A DNA stretch of 64,000 nt, taken from contig JAXMBC010000001.1 in the NCBI GenBank assembly GCA_046350055.1, forward strand, positions 496,001 through 560,000, written 5' to 3'. Source of the stretch: JAEUIE01 sp046350055. Lineage in GTDB: Bacteria; Planctomycetota; Planctomycetia; Gemmatales; HRBIN36. The notes below the pieces were generated by a model, which was given only the letters and a program-made list of their open reading frames with translations, ran no database searches and was not told the origin of the DNA. Of the stretch, positions 8,065 to 18,600 are shown piece after piece. The position numbers were made by a program, and so were the translations under genes. Each line of letters opens with the position of its first letter. Within the stretch, counting starts at the first letter, position 1.

Positions 8065-9983
8065 CTCTCAACAATAATCGAGCCAACTCAACTGCTACCA
8101 ACGCTATTCACATGGTGTTGATCATCGCCCGCATCAGCACTGAGAAACAGGACGCCCGGAGTCTGGATGACCAAGTGGCGTATTGCCGCGACTGGGTCGA
8201 GAAGAACCTAGATGGGCCTAATGAGTACATCATCGAAAAGAGCCAGGGCTCTGGAGAGAACCTTGAACGGCCAGAATTGGCTCGATTTGAGCACCTGATC
8301 GAGACAGGCCAGATCACCCATGTTGTTTGCGAGGAGTCGTCCAGGCTCTGTCGTCGTAACTACACAGTAACGTTCTGTGAACTGTGTGAGGACTTCGGTG
8401 TTCGTTTCATTGCGATCAACGATCACATCGATACCTCGACAGACTGGAGTCTCCACTCCATGTTCTCTAGTATCAAGCACGAAATGTCGAATAAGGACAC
8501 CTCCAATCGCATTCGCCGTTCGCTACGCAACCGGTTTTCCGAGGGAGGCATCGTCCAATATCAATCGTTTGGCCATATCAAGCCACCAGGTGCTAAGCAT
8601 GATAGTGAACTGCTCTTAGACCAAGACCTGGTACCCATTATTCGAGAGGTCTTTCGCAGAATTGAAGCAGGATCATCGTACAGTGAAGTAGCAGACTGGT
8701 TGAATAGCCAAAATGTCCCAGTGGCAAAACATGCACGAACACCAACATGGGACCATGCTAAGGTCAGGAGAATGGTTACTGACCCGATTTATAAGGGCAT
8801 TCGTGAGCGTAACCGTAAGAAGTCGCAGCGTGTCAATAGTTCTGGACGACGCAAATCAGTCAATGCTCCGCCAGAAGACCTACTGCTCCGGCAGTGCCCT
8901 CATCTGATGATCATTGAGCCAGATCGCTTTGATCGCATTAATGCCGTGCTCAAGCTCCGCAATGAAAAGTACCGGAGAGGAAGGCAAGCAGCTGGCGATT
9001 GCCGGAAGGGCCAACCCAGGAAAAGAACGATTTGGCCTGGCCAACAAGTACGCTGTGGTCTTTGTAAACACTTGCTTTACTGGGGTGGGCACGGACAAAA
9101 AAATCGCATGATGTGTTCAGCATGTCGCCAGTACCAGTGCTGGAACGCAGCCAGTTGCAACGGCTTCGATTTGGCACGACGGGTAACCCAGAAAGCACTC
9201 GAACTAATCGAATGTCTTCCAGAATACTCCAATGAGCTTCGCAAGCAGGTTATGCAGGAGGTGAAGGCCCGCCTGGAGAACTCTGATGTCGCTAAGAAGT
9301 CCCTTCTGAAAGAGATCGGCTCGCTGGAGCTGAAGATCATCAACGTCACTAATGCTATTGCGGAGTTGAGATTAAGCCCCTCTCTAATGGCGCAACTCCA
9401 GGACCTTGAACACCAACGCAGCTTGAAACAGGCTGAGCTAGACACGCTGAAGTTGGAGGACAAGATAGAAGTCGAGGTGCCATCCATGCTGGAACTCAAG
9501 CAGCTAGCACGGCAATGTTTGGAAGACGCCAACTTCAAGGACCCGGAGACCTATCGGCTTCTCAGTCAGCTGTTTCCTGGAATCGAAGTCTACCCATACA
9601 TGTCAATCGATGGCGGCAGCGTAGTGCTGCGAGCTCATGTAACCATTCATCTGGATGCGCTTAAGGCGCAAACACTTCCGCCGGAAACGTGTTCAGGACT
9701 TCTGAAGCATGACTTCGTCGTGGACCTCTTTGAGCTACCACAGAGGGTGAAAGTCTTGAACGACGTCCCAGTTCTCCTGGCTGCCGGTCATGCCAAGAAG
9801 GAGGTCGCGAGGAGACTCAAGGTTGCTCCACTGGTTATTGATCGGGCGTTAGCGCTACAATCCATGATGGATCTGCAAGGCGTCCAAGATCCTTATCGGC
9901 AACTTAGTTTGCCACCTGAGAAATCTAAGATCAAGCGTCATGAGCACCCACGCTACAAACGGGAAGAAGGTGCCGCTGGTTAG
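8061..9983 (+). CDS. Large serine recombinase
   Basis: 640 aa from the ATG at 8061, which shares ATGA with the stop of the preceding tyrosine recombinase, so the two are translationally coupled. The N-terminal resolvase domain opens with IIARISTEKQDARSLDDQ, where Ser in RIST is the catalytic nucleophile, followed by GSGENLERPELARFEHLI. A recombinase domain (about 190-300), a zinc ribbon (CGLCKHLLYWGG...CSAC, about 335-360) and a long coiled coil (about 395-470) follow, as in large serine integrases. A perfect terminator lies 30 bp after the stop. A paired tyrosine and serine recombinase operon is unusual. Confidence 0.85.
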   Translation: MTLNNNRANSTATNAIHMVLIIARISTEKQDARSLDDQVAYCRDWVEKNLDGPNEYIIEKSQGSGENLERPELARFEHLIETGQITHVVCEESSRLCRRNYTVTFCELCEDFGVRFIAINDHIDTSTDWSLHSMFSSIKHEMSNKDTSNRIRRSLRNRFSEGGIVQYQSFGHIKPPGAKHDSELLLDQDLVPIIREVFRRIEAGSSYSEVADWLNSQNVPVAKHARTPTWDHAKVRRMVTDPIYKGIRERNRKKSQRVNSSGRRKSVNAPPEDLLLRQCPHLMIIEPDRFDRINAVLKLRNEKYRRGRQAAGDCRKGQPRKRTIWPGQQVRCGLCKHLLYWGGHGQKNRMMCSACRQYQCWNAASCNGFDLARRVTQKALELIECLPEYSNELRKQVMQEVKARLENSDVAKKSLLKEIGSLELKIINVTNAIAELRLSPSLMAQLQDLEHQRSLKQAELDTLKLEDKIEVEVPSMLELKQLARQCLEDANFKDPETYRLLSQLFPGIEVYPYMSIDGGSVVLRAHVTIHLDALKAQTLPPETCSGLLKHDFVVDLFELPQRVKVLNDVPVLLAAGHAKKEVARRLKVAPLVIDRALALQSMMDLQGVQDPYRQLSLPPEKSKIKRHEHPRYKREEGAAG

Positions 9984-10012
9984 ATCAACGGGCCTACCTA
10001 TTGAACTGCTGT

Positions 10013-10043
10013 CCCACACTCTATCGAGTGTGGGATTTTTTTT
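10013..10043 (+). terminator. Rho-independent terminator after recombinase operon
   Basis: A 9-bp perfect stem CCCACACTC/GAGTGTGGG with a 4-nt loop, followed by A and eight T. Confidence 0.9.
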
Positions 10044-10060
10044 ACCAAGGAGATGAATCG

Positions 10061-10222
10061 ATGAGTAAAAGACCACAGACAGGAAAAAGAGCAAGGGTGA
10101 ATAATTCGCCAGGGCGAAGGGATTCTCCTGCAAGGGAGTTCCTGAAATGGCTAGCAGGCATGGTAGCAGAAAAACTGATCGCCAAAGCAGCTACCAAGAA
10201 ATCACCGAAGGATAGGAAATAG
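10061..10222 (+). CDS. Small basic protein, unknown
   Basis: 53 aa from the ATG at 10061, which has AAGGAGA 8 nt upstream; an upstream in-frame ATG would lie across the terminator. Very Lys/Arg-rich (MSKRPQTGKRARVNN) with one amphipathic helix (FLKWLAGMVAEKLIAKAA). No recognised domain. Probably a nucleic-acid-associated accessory protein of the integrated element. Confidence 0.5.
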   Translation: MSKRPQTGKRARVNNSPGRRDSPAREFLKWLAGMVAEKLIAKAATKKSPKDRK

Positions 10223-10284
10223 AAGCAAGTTACAAGCAGTTGTTTTTTGACGACTACTCACTCACAACACCACTAGGAGAATCC

Positions 10285-10482
10285 ATGCACAGGCGTGACC
10301 TGTTGCGTGCTATTGCGCGCACTACTGGTGATAGCATCAGTACCATTAAACGGCTCGGATTTCATCTGGAAGAAGGAAGGTTGCAGAAAGACAGGTATTG
10401 CATGAGGGAACATCCAGCCGACACCAAACCCTTCGAAGTGAAGTCGAAAACATGCTCCGCCAGAGAGTATGCTGATGACTGA
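10285..10482 (+). CDS. Small HTH-like protein
   Basis: 65 aa from the ATG at 10285, with AGGAGA 4 nt upstream. LLRAIARTTGDSISTIKRLGF reads as a helix-turn-helix, suggesting a small regulator or excisionase-like protein. Its stop overlaps the next ORF start (ATGACTGA), so it is the first gene of a two-gene unit. Confidence 0.5.
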   Translation: MHRRDLLRAIARTTGDSISTIKRLGFHLEEGRLQKDRYCMREHPADTKPFEVKSKTCSAREYADD

Positions 10483-10648
10483 CCAATTCTATTTGGGTTA
10501 TCAATGCGAAGCCAAAAGGAGGACGCACGAAGATGACGCTAGTATCGTCATCTGGTTCGTTGATAGAACAGCTGTGATTGCGTGTTGCAATTGGTTAAAC
10601 TACAAGCTATGGGAGCAGTTAGACCAAATCCATGTAACACAGACCTAA
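10475..10648 (+). CDS. Small hypothetical protein coupled to the HTH gene
   Basis: 57 aa starting MTDQFYLGYQCEAKRRTHED; it overlaps the end of the HTH-like gene by 8 bp and ends 15 bp before a strong terminator. The hydrophobic middle (SIVIWFVDRTAVIACC) could be a beta-sheet core. Family not recognised; the coupling and terminator support a real gene. Confidence 0.45.
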   Translation: MTDQFYLGYQCEAKRRTHEDDASIVIWFVDRTAVIACCNWLNYKLWEQLDQIHVTQT

Positions 10649-10663
10649 CTATTATCCAACACC

Positions 10664-10699
10664 CTAGAGCAGCCGAAAGGCTGCTCTAGCTTTTTTTTT
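10664..10699 (+). terminator. Rho-independent terminator
   Basis: An 11-bp stem CTAGAGCAGCC/GGCTGCTCTAG with a GAAA tetraloop and nine T. Confidence 0.9.
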
Positions 10700-10899
10700 G
10701 CTATCAGCAATGCAATGAAGGTTTGGTTAACAGCTTCAATGCGTTCGAGTTCATGTGTGGGGAACCAGCTTCCTGTTCTTATTCAGTCAGCAGCCAGCGG
10801 ATGTGCTGTTGACATGGGATGTAGAACTACTGCAAGCCATGCACCGTTGGATAGGAAGGACGAGCAGGGAGCCAGGGGTTCCTTGCTGGCTTAGTTGGC

Positions 10900-11073
10900 G
10901 AGGCTGCCAGAAGTGGGGCGGCCAATATCCTACTCAATTACGTCTATCTGCAAGAAGGCAAGGACTTGGAAAGGCCCCGTTGCCTGCTGGAGGAAATCCT
11001 GATGCAGGATCAGGACAACCGTAAAGCAGGGCATAACCTGGGAGGTGTTGCTGAAGCAGTACTTCCTGGATAA
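10900..11073 (+). pseudogene. Remnant of a TPR-type protein
   Basis: A short reading frame, EAARSGAANILLNYVYLQEG followed by LERPRCLLEEILMQDQDN and AGHNLGG, resembles the end of a tetratricopeptide repeat (the LEEIL-QD-DN-A--NLG spacing). It has no start codon or upstream body, and the flanking 10.70-10.90 kb shows nothing else. Probably a decayed piece of a TPR/glycosyltransferase gene. Confidence 0.35.
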
Positions 11074-11112
11074 AGGTAGTGAGTGTCCAGGAACCTACGA
11101 GCGAGAAGTGTA

Positions 11113-12081
11113 ATGCAACGCGAGCTCTGGACCAAGAAACTCGCTCGGATCGTTGCTGACATTGAAGCCGGGAACACCCCCGTCCCTGTTCTTCAACTCT
11201 ATGTCTTTGGTTCTTATGCACGAGGCGCTCTCAATCCCAACGACCTCGACCTCGTCATTATCCACGAAGAGCCCAGCACCGAGCTTCTTGGTGCCATTCA
11301 AACAAGAACGTACTCTTCCTTTGATTCTTTGATGGGGGCTCGTGTTCGCTTCGAGGCGCGTTTACGCCAATCGTTGCGTCGACCTGGGGAAAGGATGGAC
11401 TTATTAACGGGTACTAGTTTGTCTCAGGTCCTTACCAGCCATGCGGTGCCTCCAGACGAACTTCGATTGCTGTGGGCAGCGGATGATCGCGATTGGCGTA
11501 CTAAAGTCGATGCCATTTCCCTGAACGCCCATGCTGGCACTGCCCCACGAAACGAGTTCATCTCTCCGAAATTAGCGCAATCTCTGCCCCAAGATGTACT
11601 CTTCATCACGCAGAAACTGGCTGAGCTACATCTCATCCTGACACGTATTCCACTGGATACCTTAGAAGGCGATGAGTTCCAGACTCCCCCTAGTACGTTA
11701 CCCGATGATCATTTTCTCAGCGATTGGGGTGTCAAGGCAAAGAAATATTATCCCTACGCTTGTGCATGGCTCACCAGCCAACGAGTCAACAGAATCCTCA
11801 TCACGCACCAATGCGAACTCTTTGACGACCTGTTTCAATACCGCGTTCAATTAGGAAAACTCAATCTCTTGAAGATGAACAGACTCTTTGACCGTGTTAC
11901 TCTTCGCAAACAATGTTTGATCCCATTCTTCAAGCGAGGTTCTGCCAGAGAGTTACTGGTCTTTGAACGGGGACCGCAATGGAAGCCATGCCTTGCGGAC
12001 AGTGAAGATGGTCTTATGACCGAACGACTGTTGACGCTCCGCCCCATCGTCGAATTGCTCGGGGGAACGAGCGATGGATAG
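11113..12081 (+). CDS. Nucleotidyltransferase-fold protein
   Basis: 322 aa from the ATG at 11113 (GAGAAG just upstream); a GTG at 11083 would add ten residues. The N-terminal ~100 residues hold the minimal polymerase-beta-type nucleotidyltransferase signature VFGSYARGALNPNDLDLVII, i.e. GS-x-A-R-G followed by D-L-D metal-binding Asp residues, with a possible third Asp near RMDLLTG. The remaining ~220 residues match nothing I know. Many such proteins in accessory DNA are toxin or antitoxin components (MNT-like), but no HEPN partner is evident. Followed by an 8-bp-overlapping ORF. Confidence 0.65.
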   Translation: MQRELWTKKLARIVADIEAGNTPVPVLQLYVFGSYARGALNPNDLDLVIIHEEPSTELLGAIQTRTYSSFDSLMGARVRFEARLRQSLRRPGERMDLLTGTSLSQVLTSHAVPPDELRLLWAADDRDWRTKVDAISLNAHAGTAPRNEFISPKLAQSLPQDVLFITQKLAELHLILTRIPLDTLEGDEFQTPPSTLPDDHFLSDWGVKAKKYYPYACAWLTSQRVNRILITHQCELFDDLFQYRVQLGKLNLLKMNRLFDRVTLRKQCLIPFFKRGSARELLVFERGPQWKPCLADSEDGLMTERLLTLRPIVELLGGTSDG

Positions 12082-12295
12082 GAAGACGGGCAACAACGGC
12101 ATCAAGGAATACCAAGCGCTGGCGGACGCGAGTGGATGCTATTCCTTGATTGCATTACTGCAGAAAACAGCCTGTTTTCCGCAACTCTTGTTCGCTGATG
12201 CTTGTAATGGCAACTGCGAGATAGTCGCAAATTGTGGCGAGGGCGTATTTACCATAGTTCAAGCTGATAGTTCTTGGCAGTCGGTAGATAGATGA
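12074..12295 (+). CDS. Hypothetical protein overlapping the nucleotidyltransferase
   Basis: 73 aa beginning MDRKTGNNGIKEYQALADAS; the start overlaps the upstream gene by 8 bp, suggesting translational coupling. No domain recognised. It could be a partner of the nucleotidyltransferase or a chance ORF. Confidence 0.35.
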   Translation: MDRKTGNNGIKEYQALADASGCYSLIALLQKTACFPQLLFADACNGNCEIVANCGEGVFTIVQADSSWQSVDR

Positions 12296-12326
12296 TACGA
12301 TCAGGCTGGCTGGTTTCGGAAGACTA

Positions 12327-13859
12327 ATGATGGACGCTATATCGAAACTGAGGTCATTACTTCTTGCCGGTAAGCTTTCGTATGCGGAAGTTCTCATTGA
12401 CGAGCAGTTGAAGAAGGCGAGTAGCCCAGGGGAGCGAAGCCGTTGGATAGCAAGTGCAGGGGTACTCAAGTGCCTGCAAGGTAAACCGGAATGTCTTCAG
12501 GCTTTTCGCGAAGCACTTCAATTGGATCCGAGTAATCACAGTGCACGCTGGAACTACGAGCTACTCATCGCAGATCAGTTTGGTGTTGGAGTTGCCCCCC
12601 TCACAACTCGGGGATCGAAAATAACACGCATTGCTGTGTTGAGTTTTCTGTTTAACTGGCCCTCTACCGGCGGCGGCATCGTCCATACCGTGGAACTGTG
12701 TGATTTCCTGCAACGTGCCGGATACGAGGTGGAGCACTTCTATGCCCATTACGATCCTTGGGAACTGGGAGTGGTCAAGCAAGCGACGCCGATGAAGAGC
12801 CACGCACTTCACTTTCACGATTCAGACTGGAGTCTACCAGGTATTCAACAACGTTATCGCGTGGCAGTTACCGCGTTCCAGCCCGACTATGTCATCGTGA
12901 CAGACAGCTGGAACATGAAACCGGTCCTGGCAGAAGCGGTCGAGCAGTTCCCTTACATACTTCGCTTGCAGGCACTGGAGTGCCTGTGTCCTCTCAATAA
13001 CATTCGCTTGCTGCCTGATGGACAAGGAGGACTTCGGCAATGCCAGCTGCACCAATTGGCAACTCCAGATCAATGCCGTGAGTGTGTAAGTCAGAACGGG
13101 CAGCGCTCCGGATCCCTCCACCGTCATGAACGGCAACTAGCCGAGGTGGCGAGTCCCAAGTACGAAACACGACTCAAGAAAGTCTTCCGGCAAGCTCATG
13201 CAGTGCTCGTGGTGAATCCGCTGACTGAAGCCATGGTAGCTCCTTATTCAACACGGGTTTGTACGGTGACTGCAGGGATGGACCCCGCCCGCTTTCCCGA
13301 GATCTGGCCTGACGATCCCGCACCAGAAAGTGAACGACCGATGAAACAAATCCTCTTCGCGGGATTGATTGATGAGACCATCAAGGGGTTTGGTGTTTTG
13401 CACGAGGCCTGCCAGCGCCTCAGCAAGAAGCGGCAGGATTTTGAGTTGCTGGTAACAGCTGACCCGATCGGTCGAATCGACTCCATCACCCGTACGGTGG
13501 GCTGGCAGACTCAAGATTCGTTACCCAGGATCATGCGAGGTGCGGACATTGTCGCCGTACCAGCAGTAGCTCAGGAAGCGCTGGGGCGGACCGCTGTGGA
13601 AGCTATGGGAGCAGGTCGCCCTGTCGTGGCCAGCCGCCTTGGAGGTTTACCCTTTACCATTCCAGATGGAGCGACGGGACTTCTCTTTGAACCGGGGAAT
13701 CCCGATGACCTGGCAACCAAGCTGGAGCAGTTGCTCAATAGCGTTGAATTGCGAACGCGTTTAGGGAATGCAGGCAGGCAACGCTTTCTGGAGCACTATG
13801 CCTGGCCAGTCATTATTGAGAAGCACTATCTTCCATTACTGGGTGCTCCTCGCTCATGA
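12327..13859 (+). CDS. GT4-type glycosyltransferase with TPR-like N-terminus
   Basis: 510 aa. Residues ~1-75 form TPR-like helices (LLLAGKLSYAEVLIDEQLKK, then FREALQLDPSNHSARWNYEL). Residues ~95-290 are the acceptor-binding Rossmann domain with the GGGIVHTVELCDFL loop. Residues ~340-510 are the donor domain, with ILFAGLIDETIKG, ADIVAVPAVAQEALGRTAVE (the E-x7-E-like motif) and GRPVVASRLGGL. Such enzymes transfer an activated sugar. First gene of a tight run of three, overlapping the next by ATGA; the run leads toward RHS gene 1. Confidence 0.82.
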   Translation: MMDAISKLRSLLLAGKLSYAEVLIDEQLKKASSPGERSRWIASAGVLKCLQGKPECLQAFREALQLDPSNHSARWNYELLIADQFGVGVAPLTTRGSKITRIAVLSFLFNWPSTGGGIVHTVELCDFLQRAGYEVEHFYAHYDPWELGVVKQATPMKSHALHFHDSDWSLPGIQQRYRVAVTAFQPDYVIVTDSWNMKPVLAEAVEQFPYILRLQALECLCPLNNIRLLPDGQGGLRQCQLHQLATPDQCRECVSQNGQRSGSLHRHERQLAEVASPKYETRLKKVFRQAHAVLVVNPLTEAMVAPYSTRVCTVTAGMDPARFPEIWPDDPAPESERPMKQILFAGLIDETIKGFGVLHEACQRLSKKRQDFELLVTADPIGRIDSITRTVGWQTQDSLPRIMRGADIVAVPAVAQEALGRTAVEAMGAGRPVVASRLGGLPFTIPDGATGLLFEPGNPDDLATKLEQLLNSVELRTRLGNAGRQRFLEHYAWPVIIEKHYLPLLGAPRS

Positions 13860-14743
13860 GCAAGCCCTTATTACACGTGGGTCCCGTGATGCCCGGCTGG
13901 GGATCCTGGGAATGGTTAGGGCAAGAACTAATTCCAGAATGGCAGCAGTCTTGGGATGTTTCGACCTTTGACTATGATCAGGAGCCACCAACCCACGGCA
14001 CACTGGTACTTATCAAGCACCCGCCACCAGCAGCTTGGTGGGAACGAGCCCGGCAGGCGAATCGGCGCAGTGTGTATGCACCAGTGGACCACTACGGTAG
14101 CGTAGCAGAGATCGACCAGCAAGCCGGGTGGCTGTCGCAACTCGATCACATCGTCGTTCATTCACCTCGGCTGCAGCGGTATTTCACGGCTTACTCTGAA
14201 GTCTCCTACCTTGACCATCACTGGCGTTTTGTCACCCCAGATCCCGTGACACCCCAGCCTGAGGGCCCCATTCTCTGGGTAGGTGTTCACACCAACCTGG
14301 AGCCACTTGTTGCCTGGTTGCATGAACATCCTCTGCCTGCTCCGCTCTTGGTTCTCACTAACACCAAGGACCTCGATCCAGTTGTTCACGGGTTTCCTGC
14401 CTCTGCTCAGATCACCATGCAAACCTGGACACCAGCGAATCACCTCGACGCACTCCGGGATGCGCGAGGAGCCATTGATGTGAAGGGAGATGATTTCCGG
14501 CAACGGCATAAGCCATCCACCAAGGCAATAGACTACGTGATCTCCGGACTTCCATTGGCGATGCCCGGCCACTCCAGTTCGGTCGAACGGCTGAACTTCA
14601 TGGGACTGAACATTCCTGAACCGACCGATCTCACAAGGTGGTTTTCCCCGGAGTACCTGCAAGCAATTCATGCATGGCGTGCCCAGTGGAAGGACCCCTT
14701 ATCCCGAGCAACAATTGCCCAGCAGTGGATGAAGTACTTTTAG
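13856..14743 (+). CDS. Glycosyltransferase-like protein
   Basis: 295 aa, overlapping the GT4 stop by ATGA. It opens MSKPLLHVGPVMPGWGSWEW and has two alternating beta-alpha halves; the second half contains WTPANHLDALRDARGAIDVK and KAIDYVISGLPLAMPGHSS, the arrangement of the donor domain of GT-B glycosyltransferases. A defining catalytic motif is not obvious, so the assignment depends on fold pattern and operon context. Confidence 0.55.
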   Translation: MSKPLLHVGPVMPGWGSWEWLGQELIPEWQQSWDVSTFDYDQEPPTHGTLVLIKHPPPAAWWERARQANRRSVYAPVDHYGSVAEIDQQAGWLSQLDHIVVHSPRLQRYFTAYSEVSYLDHHWRFVTPDPVTPQPEGPILWVGVHTNLEPLVAWLHEHPLPAPLLVLTNTKDLDPVVHGFPASAQITMQTWTPANHLDALRDARGAIDVKGDDFRQRHKPSTKAIDYVISGLPLAMPGHSSSVERLNFMGLNIPEPTDLTRWFSPEYLQAIHAWRAQWKDPLSRATIAQQWMKYF

Positions 14744-14753
14744 GGGTGCAGCT

Positions 14754-15530
14754 ATGGAACCGATTACGATTTTGACGCCTGTCTACCTGGATCGACCAGA
14801 ACGCTTAGCGTATCTGCAAACCACCCTCCGTTCGTTTTATCAGTGCTGCCAGTATCCTGGTCCATTTAGTCACTATCTGGTCGATGATCGTTCTCCGTTC
14901 TTTGCCAAGGAATTGAGGGAGCTATGTGAGCAGTACGACATTCGGCATTTGGGGAGAACTGACCCCAAGACTCGTCGCGGATTCTTTGAAGTCTTTCGAT
15001 GGCTTCTGTCCACCGTGAAGACCGAGTTCTTTCTGTATTTGGAGCCAGATCATTACTTCTACCTGCCAGGGGATTTCCTGAGCCCAATACTGAAGCTGTT
15101 TGCTCAGGTGCCAGATCTCGTGGGGGTCTACTTGCGTGCACCCATGACTTTGGAACGGTTCAAGCTCGTGGGCGAACAGTTAATCACCATGGACAACAAT
15201 CAACTGGATCGCCACACGATTGATGAAGCGAATACCGGCTGGCTGGGACGCGGTTATCAACATGAAGGGTTCTCCCTGATGCCGACACTGTGGCGAACCC
15301 AGCCGCTCCAGGAGTATTTCCTGCGGGAAGGATTCTGGCTCGATGTTCCCACTCCCTATGAACTGGAGTTCCAGGTGGACCACGACTGGTTCCGCCATCC
15401 TCGCCTGATGGGTTACCTGAACGCACAGGCTTTTAGTTATCACATCGGTCAAACGGGTGGCATGGGTGGAGGGCACACGTTTCCACGCAACACACAATAT
15501 GAAGAGGTTTGGAGCTCGAAAATCTTATGA
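14754..15530 (+). CDS. GT2-like glycosyltransferase
   Basis: 258 aa. It begins ITILTPVYLDRPERLAYLQT and has VDDRSPF (nucleotide-binding Asp-Asp) and YLEPDHYFYL (a variant of the DxD metal site), then DVPTPYELEFQVDHDWF, all in the order of a GT-A family 2 fold. Third gene of the glycosyltransferase run, 10 bp after the previous stop. Transcription could read on toward the RHS gene 175 bp downstream. Confidence 0.7.
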   Translation: MEPITILTPVYLDRPERLAYLQTTLRSFYQCCQYPGPFSHYLVDDRSPFFAKELRELCEQYDIRHLGRTDPKTRRGFFEVFRWLLSTVKTEFFLYLEPDHYFYLPGDFLSPILKLFAQVPDLVGVYLRAPMTLERFKLVGEQLITMDNNQLDRHTIDEANTGWLGRGYQHEGFSLMPTLWRTQPLQEYFLREGFWLDVPTPYELEFQVDHDWFRHPRLMGYLNAQAFSYHIGQTGGMGGGHTFPRNTQYEEVWSSKIL

Positions 15531-15610
15531 TGAGCCGGGTTACGCTGTTGCATTAATTGCTCAAATCTACGTGCTGAGCAGTTGAAACAGCTTGCAGCTT
15601 GATTTGAGTA

Positions 15611-18600
15611 ACTGGATAATCCCGAGAGTGCAAGAATTAAGAAGCTTGAGCTGAAGTTGAGTTCAGGCGAACGATGCGCCCCGTTCTCCGGTGGGAGTCA
15701 TCGCAATGTATCAATGTGTCGTGACGGAAGATACACTTCCACGCTCGGGGACGGTGACGATGGGTGGCGGGAGTCCCACTCCGCCCGCACTCGGTTCATC
15801 CGATGGTTGCCAGGGAAGTGGCTGCTGTAGTCCTGGTGGCACGAATATTGTTATTGGTGATCAGCCTCCGTTCTGGCACGGCGGGACAATGCCAGGCTCC
15901 GGCGGTTCTGGCCATGGTGGTTCAGGCGGAGGAGGTGGTTGTGGCTGCGGAGGGAGTTGCGGAGGCGGGTGTGGTTGTGGCGGTAGTTGCGGTTGCGGCA
16001 TTTCTGCTCCTGCCATCCCACGTCCGGGGCTTACCCTTCCCGCGCCGATCACCGTGGCTGACACGATCCAGGACTCGTCGGTCTTTCCTCGCGCCTCCTT
16101 CTCTTCGCCAGCCCTGAATACGCTGCAAGCTCAATTCAGTGAGTTGAGCAAAGATGCCGGGCACAGTCTGGGAGAGTACAACGGGCATGTCGGGGCCTTC
16201 CCTGTGGTGGAACCCGTTTCCGGCACGCTCTATGCCATGCTGACTCCACCGGTAGGTGGGTTGTTTGACCCCTTCCCCCAGTTCTTCTATGCCGGCAAAT
16301 CGCCTGCTGCTTCGACCTATGGTTACGGTTGGAATTGCACTTGGGATCGCACGTTGGTCATGGTCAGTTCCACGGTCGTCAATGTCGTGGTGGCCAGTGG
16401 CACTTCATTTGTATTCAGCGGCAAAGATGTCAGCGGTTATTACTCTCCAGCCAGTGGGCTTTCAAGCAGCGTGCAGGAATCAGGCAGCGGCTGGAATGAA
16501 GTCACCGATACAGGAACGAAGTACCGTTACGATAGCTCCGGTCTGCTCAAGTATGTGGCCAATGGCTCGGATACACGCTGGACCGTGACCCGTGATGGCG
16601 GCGGTCGGATCAACTTCATCACCGATCCGTTCCTGCGCCGCACCAGTTTTGCCTATGACGGTTCGAACAAGATCAGACGGCTGACTGATCCAGCCAACCG
16701 CATCACCAGCTTCGTGGTCGATGGCTCCGGGGACTTGACCAAGTTCACCCGGCCTGATGGCAATCGCACCACGATGGCCTACGATGGCAACCATCGCCTG
16801 ACAGGCTGGAATCCCCTGGGCGGGCCTCGCTATACCCTGGCGTATGATGGCTCAACCGGGAAGGCTACCTCGCTGCTTTGGCCTCTGGGGGGACGGGTCA
16901 GTCTCACTTATCGCTACAAGTTCGGAACTATCCCTGTCGGCACGGTCATCTCCGATGCACATTACCTGCGTACCACGCTGACCTATACCAATGGCGTGCT
17001 GGGATCAGTACGCAATCCTTTGGCTCAGATCTGCACGTTTACTTATTCCAATGGGTTTTTAGCCAGTTACACCAATCCCCTGTTGTCAGCCTGGGTAGTA
17101 GGCAATCAATCCAACGTCACCTATGGTCGTCGAGCACTCAGCTTCGCGCCTCCACCCCTGGTGTTCCCCCCTCCGGAGGATAATTACTTTGTCGGGGTGA
17201 ACAGCTCGGGCCAGTCTACTTCCATAGTCGATGCCAATGGGAACAGCACGCTGTTCCGGTACGATGGCAACAAGAACCGGATTGCCTCTATCGATCCACA
17301 GAGCCGGAGAAACACCTACCTTTACAACAGCCGCGGACAACTGGCGGGCATCCTGAATCCTCTGCTGTTCCGTAGCACGTACCTTTACGATTCGGTGGGT
17401 CGGCTGCAGGCCTGGCTCAATCCGGCCAACCAGCGGTACAGCTTCGGCTATGATGCCTACAGCCAGGTGAACTGGCACAGTACTCCGGCAGGCACACGGA
17501 CCACCTACCTGCGCGACATCGTAGGCCGGGTGCAATCGGTGATCGATCCGCTGCGTCGTCGGACGAGCTACGTGTTTGACGCCGGAGTCCGGGTTTCGTC
17601 CGTGATCAACCCGCTGAACTTCCGCGTGTCATATCTGTTTGATGCAGCAGGACGAACGGTCGCAAAGATAGATGAACTCGGGGCACGCACCACAGCCGTG
17701 TACGATCATGGCGAGGATCATCCTTACCGCATGGTCGATCCGATGGGACGGATCACGACCAGTGTCTTTGACAATGCTCATCGCAAGATCGCGAGCATCA
17801 ATCCGTTGAGCTTCCGCAATACGACGGTTTATGATGCTGCAGGAAATCCGATTGCCAAGGTTGATCCCTTGCTGCGGCGGACGACCACGATCTATGACGA
17901 GCGGAATCGGGTGAAGGCCCAGATCAATGGCTTGAACTTCCGCACCAGCTACCTCTACGACAACTCAGATCGTCTCACGGCGGTGGTGAATGCGCTCAAC
18001 CAGCGCACCACCACGATTTATGACACGCTGTTCAATCCCGTAGCCCGGGTGAATGCCCTGGGCTTCCGCACGACCACGGTCTATGACCGTGCCAATCAGC
18101 CTGTCTCCATGATCAGCCCGCTGTTGCAGCGGAACACCATGGTGTACGATGGCTCTGGGCGGGTGAAGGCGACCATCAACCCGCTCAACTTCCGCACCAG
18201 TTACCTCTACGACAGTGAAGGTCGGCAGAGCGTGGTGGTTGATCCGCTCCAGCGGCGGAACACGACCGTGTTTAACACGGCAGGCCAGGTGATTGCCCAA
18301 GTCGATGGCCTGGGGCGACGCAACAGCATGATCTATGATGCCGCTGGCCGCAGCTTGGCGACCATCAATCCCATGCTGCAACGGAACACCAGCGTCTACG
18401 ATGCGGCCAACCGGGTGATCGCCGGGATCAATCCGCTCAACTTCCGCAGCACCACCGTGTACAACGCAGTGGGGCAGACCGTGGCCAGGATCGATCCTCT
18501 GGGACGGCGTGGCACCATGGTGTATGACGCCGGTGGTCGTGACGTGGCCAGCATCAATCCGCTGAACTTCCGCAACACCACGGTCTACAACGCAACCGAT

